Shown here: in pieces, positions 32,006 to 44,259 of the stretch
Position numbering within the stretch: the stretch's first letter is position 1
Layout of the letters: the number at the start of each line of letters is the position of its first letter
DNA from: Allomyces macrogynus ATCC 38327
Lineage: Eukaryota > Blastocladiomycota > Blastocladiomycetes > Blastocladiales > Blastocladiaceae
Direction of reading: 5' to 3'
Assembly: GCA_000151295.1 (NCBI GenBank)
Contig: GG745341.1
Coordinates: 925,652 to 989,651, forward strand
Length of the DNA: 64,000 nucleotides
Program-made: the position numbers and the translations under genes
The notes under the pieces: generated by a model
Told to the model about the DNA's origin: nothing
Seen by the model: only the letters and a program-made list of their open reading frames with translations
Databases searched by the model: none

Positions 32006-33081
32006 GGTGTTTTCGGTTTCTGGAGAGAGAAAGAGAGAGAAAGAGAGAGAGAAAGAGAGAGACGGGGAGCGAGAGCGCGCGAGTACGCGATCGAGTAGGG
32101 TTGGTGTGGGAGCGGTCAAGGACGCGGCTTCGAGATGGTCGCGATTATCGACATGCACGCACCGGCACGCAATTGCGGTCGAGCGCGCTTCTGGGCCGGG
32201 TTCGGATGGGCAGGGCAACGGGTCCAGGCCCGTCGGAGCGCTTACGCGTGCGCAAAGAGTGTCTGTACGGGTCGCGTTGGTGGTGCCGGACAGGTGAGGT
32301 GCGTGACGTTGACGTGCAGCTGCAGCCGGTTGTCGGCCGCGTTGGTCGCCACGCCAATGCACTTGATCTGCGCTAAAATGGACACAATATCGCCGCGTCG
32401 ACGCAATGACGACGGGCGTCGTGTCGTGCTGGTGCGGGCACTTGCTGCTGCCGCTGACAGGTGCGGGCAGGGCAGGCCGAGGTACGGGCGGTCTCGGCGG
32501 ATCCGGGTCCTTGCTGGTCGGCGCGGAGAGAGCGGGAGCGCCAGGCGGCGCGGCCGACCAGAGTGCGGGCGGTTGGCAGTGCCGGTCGCGGCGGGAGCGG
32601 GGCGAGGACGGGGAGGAGGAAGTGGGTCGTCGCTCCGTCGCGGTGTGCGCGGCCGACTCGGTTTGGCCGTGAAGGCTGAGCGGAGTCCGGCCATGGCACC
32701 AAACAGGCGCGGCTGCGGCCCGACATTCCTGGCAGGCCGTCAAGTGACTCTTGCCGCGACGCGTCGGACGCTTCTCCACGCAGCTCTACTTGCCCCAAAC
32801 AGCTCCGCTCCGAAATCCAAAAAACCATGACTTGATCGGCCCAGGCAGAAAAGCGCAAGGAAGACAGCGGTTCCCAACTGTTCTCACCGAGCTTCACCAA
32901 AAGCTCCCCGGCCAGACTCGGCCTGCACGTCGTCCTCGTCGTCCTCGTCGTCGACGCCGTCGTCCTCGCGCCGCCGCATCCGCACCGACGAACGGCCACG
33001 ACTCGAAGCGCAACTTGCCGCACTGGCACCGCCACACCCGAAAAACATCAGATCGCGTCCGACACCACCGCTGCACTCACC
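32006..33081. promoter_or_regulatory. divergent upstream region of the HYDIN-like and NPC1 genes
   Basis: A 1.08-kb spacer. Next to the HYDIN-like start lies a GA-repeat tract (32022-32062; CT-rich in that gene's leader). The NPC1 side contains an in-frame segment upstream of its ATG with no start codon of its own (32836-33081). Several long frames here look like composition artefacts and none has recognisable motifs. Confidence 0.4.
32022..32062. repeat. (GA)n-rich microsatellite
   Basis: A run of GAGA/GAAAGAGA on the + strand, about 40 bp, immediately upstream of the HYDIN-like start codon on the opposite strand. It would be a CT-rich 5' leader. Confidence 0.8.
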
Positions 33082-36000
33082 ATGCCCGACCACCACCCAC
33101 CGCCGCCGCCGGCGTCACGCCCACGCGACGGCCGCGGCCGCTGCGCCATGTACGGCCAGTGCGGGTCGCGCTCCTTGTTCTCGCCGCCGCTCAACTGTGC
33201 CGTCGACATGCCCGCCAAGGATCCCAACGCCAAGTTGCGTGCACACTTGGTCCAAATCTGTGGCGACCGCTACGCACAAGGCTCTGTCTGCTGTGACGCC
33301 GCGCAGGTCGACACGCTCGAGGCCTCGATCCAGATTGCGAATCGTTTTGTCCAGCCGTGCCCGGCCTGCTGGGAGAACCTCAAGACGTTTTGGTGCGACT
33401 TCAGCTGCTCGTCCGACCAGGCCTCGTTTGTCAACGTCACGGCCACCGAGCAATTCGCAAAGGGGACGGCGGCGACCGCCGTCGACTACCATGTCGCGCC
33501 CAAGTTTTCCATGGCGCTCTTTGACTCGGTATGTGTCGGGACTTGGGACCTGTAATCTGATCTGCCGCATCCTGACCACTGATCTCCCCCGTGTCGCTAC
33601 TGTAAACAGTGCAAGGACATCAAATTCGGCGGCGATAACCGGTTTGTCATGGACTTTGTCGGTGGCGGCGCCAAGACCCCGCAAGAGTTTCTTGACTTCA
33701 TGGGCGCGCCCAAGCCCGAAGTTGGCGGGTCACCGTTCCCGATCAAGTTCCCCGTGCAATCGACGCTCGAATTCCGCCCGCACAACCCGCCCGCAGTGCC
33801 CTGCAACTCGACCGACACGGCGCTGCGCTGTTCGTGCATGGACTGCGCCGCCGTGTGCCCCGTCCTGCCCGCGATCGGCGAACCCGACCCGCCGCACATG
33901 GTCGGGTCGTGGCACCTGTGGGCGGTGCTCGGCCTTGCACTCGAACTGCTCGTGCTGACCGCGTGGCTCGCCATGTTTGTGACGCGGTGGGCGCGGCGCG
34001 CCTGGAAACAGCGGCAGGCGCGGAATCGCCGCGTGCGCATCGGCGACTCGGAGGACGATCTCGAGGCACCCGCGTTCTTGCGCGACGATCTCATGGAGGC
34101 GCCCCTCCTGTCCCCGTCAATGGACTCATTCCCGCAATCACCGATTCGCGATGGCCCGTTTGTCGCGGCCGACGATACCAACTCGTTGCCGACCGACCCG
34201 ATCTCGCAACTGTTCTTGGCGCTCGGCCATGTGTGCTCGCACCGGCCCAAGACGACGATTCTGACCATGCTCTTGCTCGTGGCGGCGTGCAGTACCGGGT
34301 GGATCTTCAACTTGAAGCTCGTGACGAGACCCGAGGACCTGTGGGTCCCGCCCGACTCGGTTGCCGCGGCGAGCAAGGCATTCTACGACCGCGAGTTTGG
34401 GCCGTTTTACCGCACGCAGCAGGTCATCTTGTCGACGACCGACCCGGACCCGACCGCGTCCATTGTGTCGGAAGAGACGCTGCGGCAACTGTTTGCGCTG
34501 CAGAAGGCCATCAAGCACGAGCGCGCGCCCAACGGTCTCTCGCTCAATGATTTTTGTTTCCGCCCGCTGCCAGAACCCGAGGGCCCCGACGGGTGCGTCG
34601 TGCAGTCGGTGACGGGTTACTGGCAAGACGACTTGGCCACGTTCGAGAAATCCGACTGGCGCGAGCACCTCGCGTCGTGTCTCGGCAACCCGACAATGCC
34701 CGCGTGCCTTCCCGCGTTCCTGCAGCCGCTCAAGCCTGAGCTGATTGTTGACCAGGTGAACGGCACGCGCGCGTTCATTGTCACCTTCGTCAACCGCAAC
34801 TCGGACCGCAACGCGACCTACATTGACACGGCCGAAGAGTGGGAGGCGTGGTTGCGCGCGAAATTCCAGGACGCGCAGCAGGCGACGCCCGTGCCGCTGC
34901 GGCTCAGCTACAGCACCGAGTCGTCGGTCGAGACGGAACTGATTGCGTCGACGTCAGCCGACTACCTGACGATCGCTATTTCGTACCTGGCCATGGTCGC
35001 GTACCTGGTGCAGACGCTGCGCAGCCCGACGGTCGCGCTGTCAGCCGTGACGCTCGTGTTGCTCAGCGTGTCGATGGCGATTGGCACGCTCAGCTGGCTC
35101 GGCGTGCCGTGCACGTTTATTTCGCTCGAAGTGATCCCGTTCCTGGCGTTGGCGATTGGCGTCGACAATGTGTTCCTGCTCGTCGAGGCGCGCGAACAGA
35201 TTCACATCTTCCCGTCGACGCCGTACCGGATCGCGCTCGCGCTCGCGCGGCAAGGGCCCGGGTTCCTGCTGTCGTTTGCGTGCGAGCTGCTCATTTTCCT
35301 CGCGGCCGCACTGATCGACATTCCCGCCGTGTCTTCGTTTGCGCTCTACGCGGCCGCAACAGTCGCCGCGCTGTTTTTGCTGCAAGTGACGCTGTTTGTC
35401 GCGATCCTCGCCATGATCCACGTTCCGGCGCTGAAACACTCGGGCGCGGCGTGGGTGCGGTACACGCAGATCCTCGTGCGGTACCGGCGGGCATTACTCG
35501 CGACCGTCGCGGCGCTCTCGATCGGCTCTGCCCTCCTCCTGTCGAACATTTCGCTCGGTCTCGACCAGCGCGCGGCGCTTCCCAGTGACTCGCACATGGT
35601 CAGCTACTTTGACGATCTCGACCAGTACTTCAACATGGGCCCGCCCGTATACTTCATGGCCGAGAACGTCGACTTGCGCAACCACACCCACTGGAAGGCG
35701 ATGTGTGCGCGGTTCACGTCATGCGACGCGCACTCGATCCCGAACCTGCTCGAGCAGGAACGCAAACGGCCCAACGTCTCGGCGCTCGCATCCCCCGCGA
35801 CCGCGTGGCTCGACGATTTTCTCTACTGGCTACAGCCGCGGGATCCCGAGGACGAGTCAGAGGAAGTGCCCGCATGCTGTTCACGGCGCCGCAAGAACCC
35901 GGCCGAGTGGTGCGATCCGGCAGTCGACTACATCGGCGACTGTGTCCCGTGCGTCGAGTACGACGTCTGGCGGCCAACGAACCTCGAAGGTGTGATTGAC

Positions 36001-37047
36001 GCGCTCGGTGACCAGACGACCGAAATCATGCGCCACTGGCTCGAGTCGGTGCCCGACGAAGTGTGCCCGCAGGCGGGCGCCGCCGCTTACGCCGACGCGG
36101 TCGCGCCGAACCTCGGGGCGTTCACGTTCCGTGCCGCGGCGACGCCGTTGCGGTCGCAGGCGGCGCTCCTGCACGCGGCGGTCGCACACCAGCGCGTGGC
36201 GGACGCGGTCGATGCGGTGTCGCCCGTCAAGGTCGCGACATATGCGGTCTTCCACCCGTTCTTTGCACAGTACGCGCACTTGGTCCCAGTCGCGTGGAAA
36301 CTCGTGGCCATGGTCCTCCTGATCGTCGCGGTCGCCGCGACCGTCCTGCTCGGGTCGCTGCACCTGGCCGGTATTCTCGCCGCGGCGATGGCGATCATGC
36401 TCCTGTGGATGTCTGCGCTCGTGCTCGGCTTGCGTCAAATCCCGCTCAACGGCGTCTCGCTCGTGAACATTGGCCTCGGCGGTGGCCTCGGCGTCGAGTT
36501 TGCCGCGCACGTCCTGCGCGCGTTTGCGGCCACGACGACCGTCGTCGACGTCGAAGTGCGTGTCACGCAAGTCCTGTTTGGTGCCGGCCACTCGGTGCTG
36601 AACGGGATCGGGTGGACCAAGTTGGTGGGCGTGGCCGTGCTTGCGTTTGCGCGGTCAGCGATTTTCCGCACGTTCTACTTTGAAATTTATTGCGCGATTC
36701 TCGTCACGGGGCTCGCGGTCGGGCTCGGCGTTCTGCCGTTGCTGCTGCTCACGTTTGGCGGCGCGGGGAAGCCGGTGGAGGTGGAGGAGCGGCTGCTGGC
36801 GATTCCCGCGGAAGTGCCGCTGCCACCGTCGCGCCGGGCGTCGCCCGTGCGGCCAAAGGTGAAGGCGACGCCGGATGGGGTGGATGAGAACAGGTCGAGC
36901 GCGGCGTCTGGTAGAAAAGCTACGGCTGTTGTTGGTCGGCCGCGGTCGCCCGCGAGAAAGGCACCTAACGGGCTCCCTGTCCCAGGGGGTGTCGTGTTTG
37001 AGGTCGGCAGTCTGCGGCTTGGCGACGATCCGGAGGACGACGAATGA
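33082..37047 (+). CDS. NPC1: NPC1-type sterol transporter
   Basis: Two exons, 33082-33528 and 33610-37047, encode 1,294 residues; the 81-nt intron joins FDS-CKDIKFGG in phase. The cysteine-rich N-terminal sterol-binding domain begins GRCAMYGQCG and continues CPACWENLKTFWCDFSCSSD. A membrane span follows (LWAVLGLALELLVLTAWLAM). The sterol-sensing domain lies at about residues 599-755 (SLEVIPFLALAIGVDNVFLL). A second membrane bundle near residues 1040-1200 includes LNGVSLVNIGLGGGLGVEFA. NPC1 moves cholesterol or ergosterol out of late endosomes or vacuoles. The annotated start gives no signal peptide (MPDHHPPPPP). The frame extends upstream through a hydrophobic run (LGLHVVLVVLVVDAVVLA) but lacks an ATG there, so the true first exon may be missed. 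The tail ends DDPEDDE with no LLNF-type dileucine signal. Confidence 0.93.
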
Positions 37048-37317
37048 ATGAAGCGCGAGGACGGAGGGATAGATGCCTGTGAAGGGCATCAGTTTTGGTT
37101 TTGTCTGGTTTCGATTCGTTTGTACATATATCACGACGACGGCATTGCACGGTCCGTTTTCTGTTCGAATCGGCACAGATCGACACAGCGGACAGCCATG
37201 GAGGACTTGAATCCAAAGGACACTCTACATTCATTTCGACATCACGAAACCAACCAATCGGCGGATGCAACCGTCCGCCCTGACGAGCACAAAACTGCTC
37301 TCCAGGACCAACGCGGC

Positions 37318-39336
37318 TTAGTTGACGGCGAGCACGCCGGCCTCGACGAGCTTCTGGATCTTGGCCGCGATCATCGGGTTCTTCAAGTGCTCGCGGATCG
37401 CACCCGGGTCGGACTGCATCTGCGACAAGATCTGGTTCATAATCGGGTCCTGGAGGATCTGCTGCACCTCCGGGTCCTGCATCGCGCGCTTGGCGCGCTC
37501 TTCACGGGCCTTAGGGTCGCCCGAGTACATGGCCGCGGTAGACTTTTGAATCTGTTGCTGAATCTCGTGCGAATGCTTCCCGTCCTTATCGGCATTCGCC
37601 GCCTGCTCGCAGACCTCGAGCGCGGCCTTGTACTCCTTGGTCAAGTGCAGCAGCGCCGCCTTCCTGATATACGCCTTGACAAAGTTCGGGTCGCGCGCGA
37701 TCGCGGCATCGCAGTCCTTCTTGGCCTCCGGGATCGCAGCAAGCTTGTGGTAACAGGCGGCGCGGTTCGAGTAGGCGCGCGGGTCGGCCTCATTGCGCGC
37801 GATCGCCTCGGTGTACTCCTTGACGGCAGCGGCGTAGTCGTGCTTCTTGAAGAGGTCGTTGCCGCGGTCGCGCGCGGCGTCGGCGAGCGCCGGGTCGTGG
37901 TAGGCCGCCTTCTTGCGCTGCTCGAGCAGCTTCTCCGTGTCGCGGAGGCGCTGCAGCGTGTCGGCCGTACGGTGTTCAGTGAGCGACTTTTGGTAGAACT
38001 TGATGGCGTCGTCGAGCTGGTCGAGCTTCACGTAGGCGTTGCCAATCCGGGCCAGGGCGCGCGCAATCAGCTTAAAGTCGGCGCGCTGCTCGCGGCCCAG
38101 GTCGATCGCGGCGTGGCACTTTTCGATGCACTTTTCGTACTCGGCCTAAAACATGGATCAGAGGCGCATCAGTGATGCTGCTCAACCCGAAGAGGAACCC
38201 CACGCCAAAAGAAGCGATTTAAACGCACCTGCTCAAAGTAGACGGCGGCCATGTTGGTCAGCACCGTGACCTCGCGCTCGTCCGAGAGCTCCCAGGCCTT
38301 GCCGTAGTGCAGCAATGCCGTCTCAAAGTCACGCTTCTTGTAGGCGGCGTTGCCCTTTTCCTTTTCGGCGAGCATGGCCTCGCGGCGCTGTGCCTCCTCG
38401 TCGGCCTCGGGCTTCTCGTCGACCTCCATCTTGTCCTCGGCGGGCACGGAACGCGACGCCGACGCCGCAGCGGGCGCTTCCCTCGGCGTCTCCTTGACGG
38501 GCGACGCGGCGCGCGGCTTTGGTGCGGGCTCACGCACGGGCGACGGCGACCGGGACCGCGGCTTCGGAATGTTGTCCGTGTTCAACCCCGCCTCCTCGGC
38601 GGTGGTCATGTTGATGCCCATGAGCGTCAAGAGCGTCATCATGATGCGCTGGTCCTGCATGGCGGCCATGCCCGACGACGGGTTCGCAATCATGGCCTTG
38701 ACCTGGGCGACATAGGACGGATCGGCGAGGTACGGCGCGAGTTTCGGGTTGGCGGCAATCTTACCCCAGATATCATTGTTGAGCAGCGACGCGATCGGGT
38801 CGTTCTTGCCGCCGGGCCGCTCGGCGGCCATGGCCGTCTCAACGTCCTTGATCCCGCGCGCGAGAAGCGCGTTGTTGGGCTCCACCTTCAGGCCTTGCTC
38901 GTAGGCTTGCTTGGCGGCCTCGAGGTCACCGAGCCCGTGCCGCGCTGCGCCGAGCCGCGAGTAGCCCTTGGCCCAGTGCGGCGCAATCTCGACGGTCTTT
39001 TCGGCATCGCGCAGCGCGTCGGGAAACTGCTTGAGCGACGCGTAGGCGGCCGACCGGTTCGAGTAGAGCACGTGGTTCTTTGAGTCGATCTCGATGGCTG
39101 CGGAAAAGTGCTTGATCGCGTCCTGGTACTGGCCTGCCGAGAAGGCCTTGTTGCCGGCGGCCTTGAGCTGGTCGGCCGTGCTCTACAGAAGATCGGTACG
39201 GCGCCGGGGTCAGTATATTGTGGGTCGCGCGTGAAGATCAGGTCGCCTGCGAAAGCTTGCAGATCATGACTGCGCTCGCGGAACGAGCACGGCACGGTAC
39301 GGTTGCAGCTGTTGCGGTCCAGGTCGAGCATACCAT
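37318..39336 (-). CDS. STI1: STI1/HOP co-chaperone
   Basis: Three exons on the minus strand: 39334-39336 (the ATG alone), 38229-39182 and 37318-38145, giving 594 residues, the same size as yeast Sti1. The start codon is followed directly by GTATGC. Splicing over 151 nt joins Met to STADQLKAAGNKAFSAGQYQ, as expected for TPR1. Then come the first DP domain (NNDIWGKIAANPKLAPYLAD), a disordered Ser/Pro/Glu linker, TPR2A (EKGNAAYKKRDFETALLHYG), TPR2B (RDRGNDLFKKHDYAAAVKEY) and DP2 (DPEVQQILQDPIMNQILSQM). Sti1 bridges Hsp70 and Hsp90 through these TPR clamps during client transfer in the cytosol. It converges on NPC1 with 270 bp between stops. Confidence 0.93.
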
Positions 39337-40511
39337 TGTGGTCGTGGTGTTCGTCGTCGTCGTCGTGGTGTTCGTCGCGGTCGCCTGAGAGCCGAGGACA
39401 CGGTCGGAGTCGACAGGCGGGGGGGTGGTTGCCCTGTTTTGTGACTTGGAGAAACCAAGCGAACAGGCGCGACGCGGTTGGCCTCGCAAACCTGCCATCG
39501 CTCTCCCGTGCACGTGAAGCGATCCACCGCACGGAGTGCTCAGAGATCGGGCCGAGAACCGTTGCAAAATCCTGTCGGCGATGCCATTTGCGCTACCACG
39601 TGCGATGCCCCGGACGCGCCCGATGGCTCGGTGTGCCGTGGAGCGAGACACGGCCGTGCCGCGCGCGCCTTGGTCTCACCAGTCCTCGACCGCCTCCGCT
39701 GCCGCTCCCGCCGCCGACCGCAACCTCGCCAAGTCTGCCCGCCAGCCCGTGATCGTACGCGTCCAGCCTTACGATCGCGCCGCCCGCCGCGCTTCTGCTC
39801 GATCTGCCGCCGCCGACCCGATCACGACGCCGCTCGCGCCACGGCATCGACGCCCCGCGGCCTTGATCGACGCTTCGTGGGTGCTCTGCTCGACGAGAAC
39901 AGTAATCGCTGCTCTGGCGGCGCCGCTCGAACCACCCTTGACCGGCCGAACAGTCGCGAATTTGTGCATGTTGGCCACGCCAGTGGGCAGACGATGACCA
40001 AGTTGGGCGGCGGGTGTGTCCGACGCGGGTGTCCGACGCGTTGGTGTTGAGGCCTGCCGGCCTCCTTTCGCTGGCGCTTTGCGTGGCTGACCTCTGTGCT
40101 TTGGCCATATGTCCGATTAGATTGTGTTGCGTCGCGCCCATCAAGCAGCGCCGTGATTCACTTCTTGTCCAGCTTCTGGTGCGTGGTTCTCGCTCGTTTT
40201 GGCTCTGGTGTGATTGTTTTCGTGTATTCGGGAGCTGCTGTGGCCACTGGTGTGATGGTTGGTGATGTTGTTTTGCGCTCCAAGGGCCCTGCAGGTCGTG
40301 CGCCTCGCCACCGCCACCACCAATCCATCTCCGAGACTCTCCCTCCTTCGACTCCACGCCGTTTTCTGCCCTCTTCCCGACCCTCGCGCGCGTGCAAACC
40401 ATGGCATCGGCTCCAACACGGCTTGTGGCAGCGCGCTCGGCTCCCGCTCTCTTCTCTTTGTACCTCCCGCCCTGAACCGCTCCCTTCTGCTCCTCGACCA
40501 CTGCCACGACA
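39337..40511. promoter_or_regulatory. divergent upstream region of STI1 and the phosphoglycerate mutase gene
   Basis: A 1.2-kb spacer between start codons. It contains ACC/GTC-type trinucleotide runs next to the STI1 ATG and a pyrimidine-rich leader before 40512. No exon with recognisable motifs and no RNA gene was found. Confidence 0.4.
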
Positions 40512-42409
40512 ATGATCCCAGCGAAACTGCGCAAGGCACTGACTGCCGGCTACAACCGCGCCGTGCACGCGTGGCACACGTCGGCGACCACTCCAGACGC
40601 GTCCTCCTCCCGTGCCGTGATTATCGACCCTTTCCCGACGCTTCCTGAGACCATGTCGATGCCCGAGACCGCCACGTTCAACGCCGCGCCCGAGCAGCTG
40701 TCGGGTGCGCCGACGACGCCCATCAAGGCCAAGGTGTGCCTGATCGCGATCGACGGGTGGGGCATTTCGCCCGCCGACGGCGACCCGAAGGGCGATGCCA
40801 TCAAGCTCGCCAAGACGCCCACCATGACGCACCTGCGCGAGCACTACCCCTACACGACGCTCGCCGCGCACGGGCTCGCCGTCGGGCTGCCCGACGGGCT
40901 TATGGGTAACTCGGAGGTCGGACACCTCAACATTGGTGCCGGTCGCGTGGTCTACCAGGATATCGTGCGCATCGACTTGTCGGTGCAGAACGAGACGATT
41001 GGCGACTTGGAGCACGTCAAGGCCGCGTTCGAGTACGCCAAGTCACACTCGGGCCGCCTGCACTTCCTCGGTCTGGTACGTTTTGTTCTTGCCCATTCGC
41101 GTATGTGCGGACCCGTTGAAGCAAGGAGCGGTACGCTAACGCGTTGAAACGGTGCACCTAGATCTCGGACGGTGGCGTGCACTCGCACCAGAACCACCTG
41201 CACGCGCTGCTCAAGGCCGCGCGCAAGGCCGGCGTGCCCGAGTGCTACGTGCACTTCTTTGGCGACGGCCGCGACACGGCGCCCAAGTCGGCGACAACCT
41301 ACGTGCGCCGCCTGATGCAGTTTATCCGCGACGAGAACGAGGGCTACGGTGTGCTGTCGACCATGACCGGCCGTTACTATGCTATGGACCGCGACAAGCG
41401 GTGGGAGCGGCTCGAGCGCGCGCTCAACGGCCTGCTCAAGGGCGAGGGCGAGCACCTGACGGCAATCACGTCGAGCCAGGGTGCGACGCAGCACATTGAG
41501 GATGAGATTGTCAAGGCCGTCGAGGCGCGGTACGACGCGGGCGAGACCGACGAGTTCCTCAAGCCGCTGATCATTGACAACAAGGGCGTAATTGGCGAGA
41601 ACGACACGCTCTTCTTCTTCAACTACCGTTCCGACCGCATGCGGCAGCTGGTCGCGTCGCTCGACGCGCGGTGCCAGTTCTCGCCGCTCGCCGAGTCGAT
41701 GGCGATCCCCAAGGGGATCAACATCACGACCATGACGCAGTACAAGGCCGACTTCCCGTTCCCGACGGCGTTCCCGCCGCAGGTCATGGACAATGTCTTG
41801 GCTGAGGTGCTCGCCAAGCACAATGTCCCGCAGTGCCACGTCGCCGAAACGGAAAAGTACGCGCACGTCACGTTCTTCTTCAACGGCGGGTGCGAGAAGC
41901 AGTTTGCGGGCGAAGACCGCGTCCTGATCCCGTCGCCGCGCGTCGCGACCTACGACTTGCAGCCGGAAATGTCGGCGGCCGGTGTCGGCCAGGCCGTGGC
42001 CGCGCAGCTCGCGACGGGCAAGTACCCGCTCGTCATGTGCAACTTTGCCAACCCGGACATGGTCGGGCACACGGGCAAGCTCGAGCCCGCCGTCAAGGCC
42101 GTCGAGGCGACGGATGCGGCGATTGGCGTGATTGCCGCGGCGTGCAAGCAGTACGGGTACACGCTGGTCATCACGGCCGACCACGGCAACGCCGAGAAGA
42201 TGATTGCGCCCAATGGCGAGCCGCATACGGCGCACACAACGGCACGCGTGCCGCTGTCGATCATGACGATTGCCGGCGTCTCGGACGACCGCAAGGTCAA
42301 GGACCCGACCAACGCCAAGTCGGCACTGTGCGATGTCGCGCCCACGGTGCTCGACCTGATGGGCATTGAGGTGCCCAAGGAAATGGACGGCAAGTCGGTG
42401 CTCGCGTAA
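40512..42409 (+). CDS. gpmI: cofactor-independent phosphoglycerate mutase
   Basis: Two exons, 40512-41075 and 41162-42409, separated by an 86-nt intron (GTACGT..CTAG) that joins FLGL-ISDGGVHSH in phase; 603 residues. Alkaline-phosphatase-superfamily motifs are complete: LIAIDGWG (metal), LMGNSEVGH with the phosphorylated Ser134, GGVHSHQNHL, RDTAPKS, NYRSDRMRQL, FANPDMVGHTG and ITADHGNAEKM. The enzyme interconverts 3- and 2-phosphoglycerate in glycolysis with two Mn ions and no bisphosphoglycerate. About 75 residues precede the catalytic core and begin MIPAKLRKALTAGYNRAVHA, basic and amphipathic, unlike the typical short cytosolic N-terminus. An internal start at MSMPET (40652) would give the standard length. 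Confidence 0.95.
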
Positions 42410-42949
42410 GAGCGTCGCGCAGGGTCTTTTTTAAGTCGGATGGCGGTGTTGGTGTTGTTGCAAGGGGGTGCAGAGTTGGTCTTCGTTTCCTTTTTGCGTT
42501 TGTCTTCGCCTTGGCTCGTTGACGGGTCTCGGCGTCTTTTTTCGCGGCCATCGTTGGCTGCGCCGACTGCATTGCTTGCCAGATGATCCAGTGTCTGTCC
42601 TGGTCGTCCACGTCAGTGTCAGTCGGTGGAAGCACCGCGCGTTCACGTGCCGTCAAGCGCCCGTTGGTCAGCTTGCTTGCAGGTCGCTTGGCGACGTTGG
42701 TTCATGCCCCGGCTTCCATCGACGTAGCCTCTCCCTCTTGGCGCTCTGCCGCGGCCATCCTCTCTCCAGCAACCGTCCGCTCCAACCGCCCGCATTCGCG
42801 CCGCTGCCGTGGCCCCTGCTGCTGTTCCGTCCATTGCACGGCCGCCGCCGCCCATTGCAGCTCCGCGTCGCGCGTTTGCCTGCGCCCAGTCCAACAACTG
42901 TCCTCCTCAGCAACTGCACCTCCGCAGCAGTTGCACAATTTCCACCACA
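42410..42949. other. intergenic spacer, 3' of phosphoglycerate mutase and leader of the NDFIP-like gene
   Basis: A 540-bp tandem-gene spacer. It is T-rich just after the phosphoglycerate mutase stop and pyrimidine/CCGC-rich towards the next start codon. No exon, repeat or RNA gene is seen. Confidence 0.45.
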
Positions 42950-44259
42950 ATGTCCAACACCGGGAACAAGTACCAGCAGGTGCGCAATCTGCGCGTGCCC
43001 GGCCTGCAACTGTTGTCCGCCAGTCACTCATGCCGCCCCGACCGGCCGCCGATAGGTCCCGCTGCACGACGCCGACATCGACGCGCACCTCGACGACGAC
43101 ACGTCCACCGCCGCGGCCGTCCCGCGCGCCGCCGAGCCGTCGTCCGCCGCGTCATCCGGCGCCAACCACCACGACGATGCCGACGCTGACGGCGACGTCT
43201 CTGCGCCGCTCATGGCCGCCTCGGACGCTGCCTCCCCTGCGCCTGCAGCCCTCCACGCCGCCGCCGAGGACGACGACGACGACGCGCCAATTGCGACCCT
43301 GATGCCCGTTGCCAGCCCCGACAGTTCGGCGCCGCCGTCCCCGCCACGGCGCATGATTTCCGCCAAGTCCGACGGTGTCTTTTCGCACCTGTCGGCGAAA
43401 CCCGAGGTCGCGCCCACCACGCGCTCGGACTCGCCGACGGCGCCGCCCGCCGACCTGCCGCCGAGTTACGAGACGGCCGTGACCGACCCGACGCCCGCGT
43501 ACTTTGACAACACGATTTTCACGACGCAGTTGGACGATGGCGAGCTGCTGGTCGAAGGGTTGCCCGTGGGGTCGCCAATGACGTTTTTCTTGGCCATGTT
43601 TAGTACGTTGACATGCTGGCCGCGTGCCCCCAGGTGAGGATGATGCAGAGCGAAACTGACGGGCGATGATGTGCAGTTTCCATGTCGTTCCAGTTTGCCG
43701 GGTTCCTGATGGCCTACTTGCTCGCAACGTCGCACGCGGGGCGCATGGGGGCCAAGGCCGGGTACGCCATGCTCGTTTTTGGGATCACGCATCGCGTAAG
43801 TGCGAACGCGCCGCTCATTGCTCCCGTTTTCGAAACAGGTTTGGTGTCACGCTTCTCCAGTACGGCATTCTTCTGCGCACAAGAGTCATGGACATTGAAG
43901 ATTCGGGCAACCCGCTCGGTGACGGTACGTTGGCGCGCTGATTGGGAAGCATCGATGGGCAAGGTTGCTGACTTCTACACCTTGTCGATAGCCGATTTCG
44001 CCTCGTCCTTGCCACCAGACACGACGCCCGACGAGGCCGAGGGCATCCTGATCCGCACCGAGTGGGTCTCGTACCTCCTGTACGCCTTCCTCCCTCGCCT
44101 TCCGTCTCGCCATTTCCGCGAACCATGTCTCTAACGCGCATGCTCTATTCCAGCCTCATTTGCGGATGGTACCTGCTCATTCGGTCGGCCATCGAGTTCT
44201 TCCGCGTCAAGCGGCTGCAGGCCGTCGTCATGGCCTCGCCCGAGGCGCTGATCGCGTAG
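42950..44259 (+). CDS. NDFIP/BSD2-like PY-motif membrane adaptor of NEDD4-type ubiquitin ligases
   Basis: Six exons: 42950-42979, 43056-43602, 43677-43795, 43861-43924, 43992-44079 and 44154-44259, all phase-consistent, giving 317 residues. A 170-residue acidic Ala/Asp/Pro-rich N-terminus carries a PY-like motif in ADLPPSYETA. Then come VEGLPVGSPMTFFLAMF-ISM and SFQFAGFLMAYLLATSHAGR with AKAGYAMLVFGI, YGILLR, and a last span ICGWYLLIRSAIEFF. The GLPVGS...SFQFxGFLxxYLL series is the NDFIP1/2 and yeast Bsd2 signature. Such three-span Golgi/endosomal proteins recruit Rsp5/NEDD4 to sort membrane cargo. The small exons straddle the membrane segments, so a single-exon reading would miss two thirds of them. 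Confidence 0.88.

Noticed and set aside
33082..33555. NPC1 first exon as a separate 157-residue protein
   Set aside because: Its last residues come from intron sequence; splicing at 33528/33610 restores the NPC1 domain in phase.
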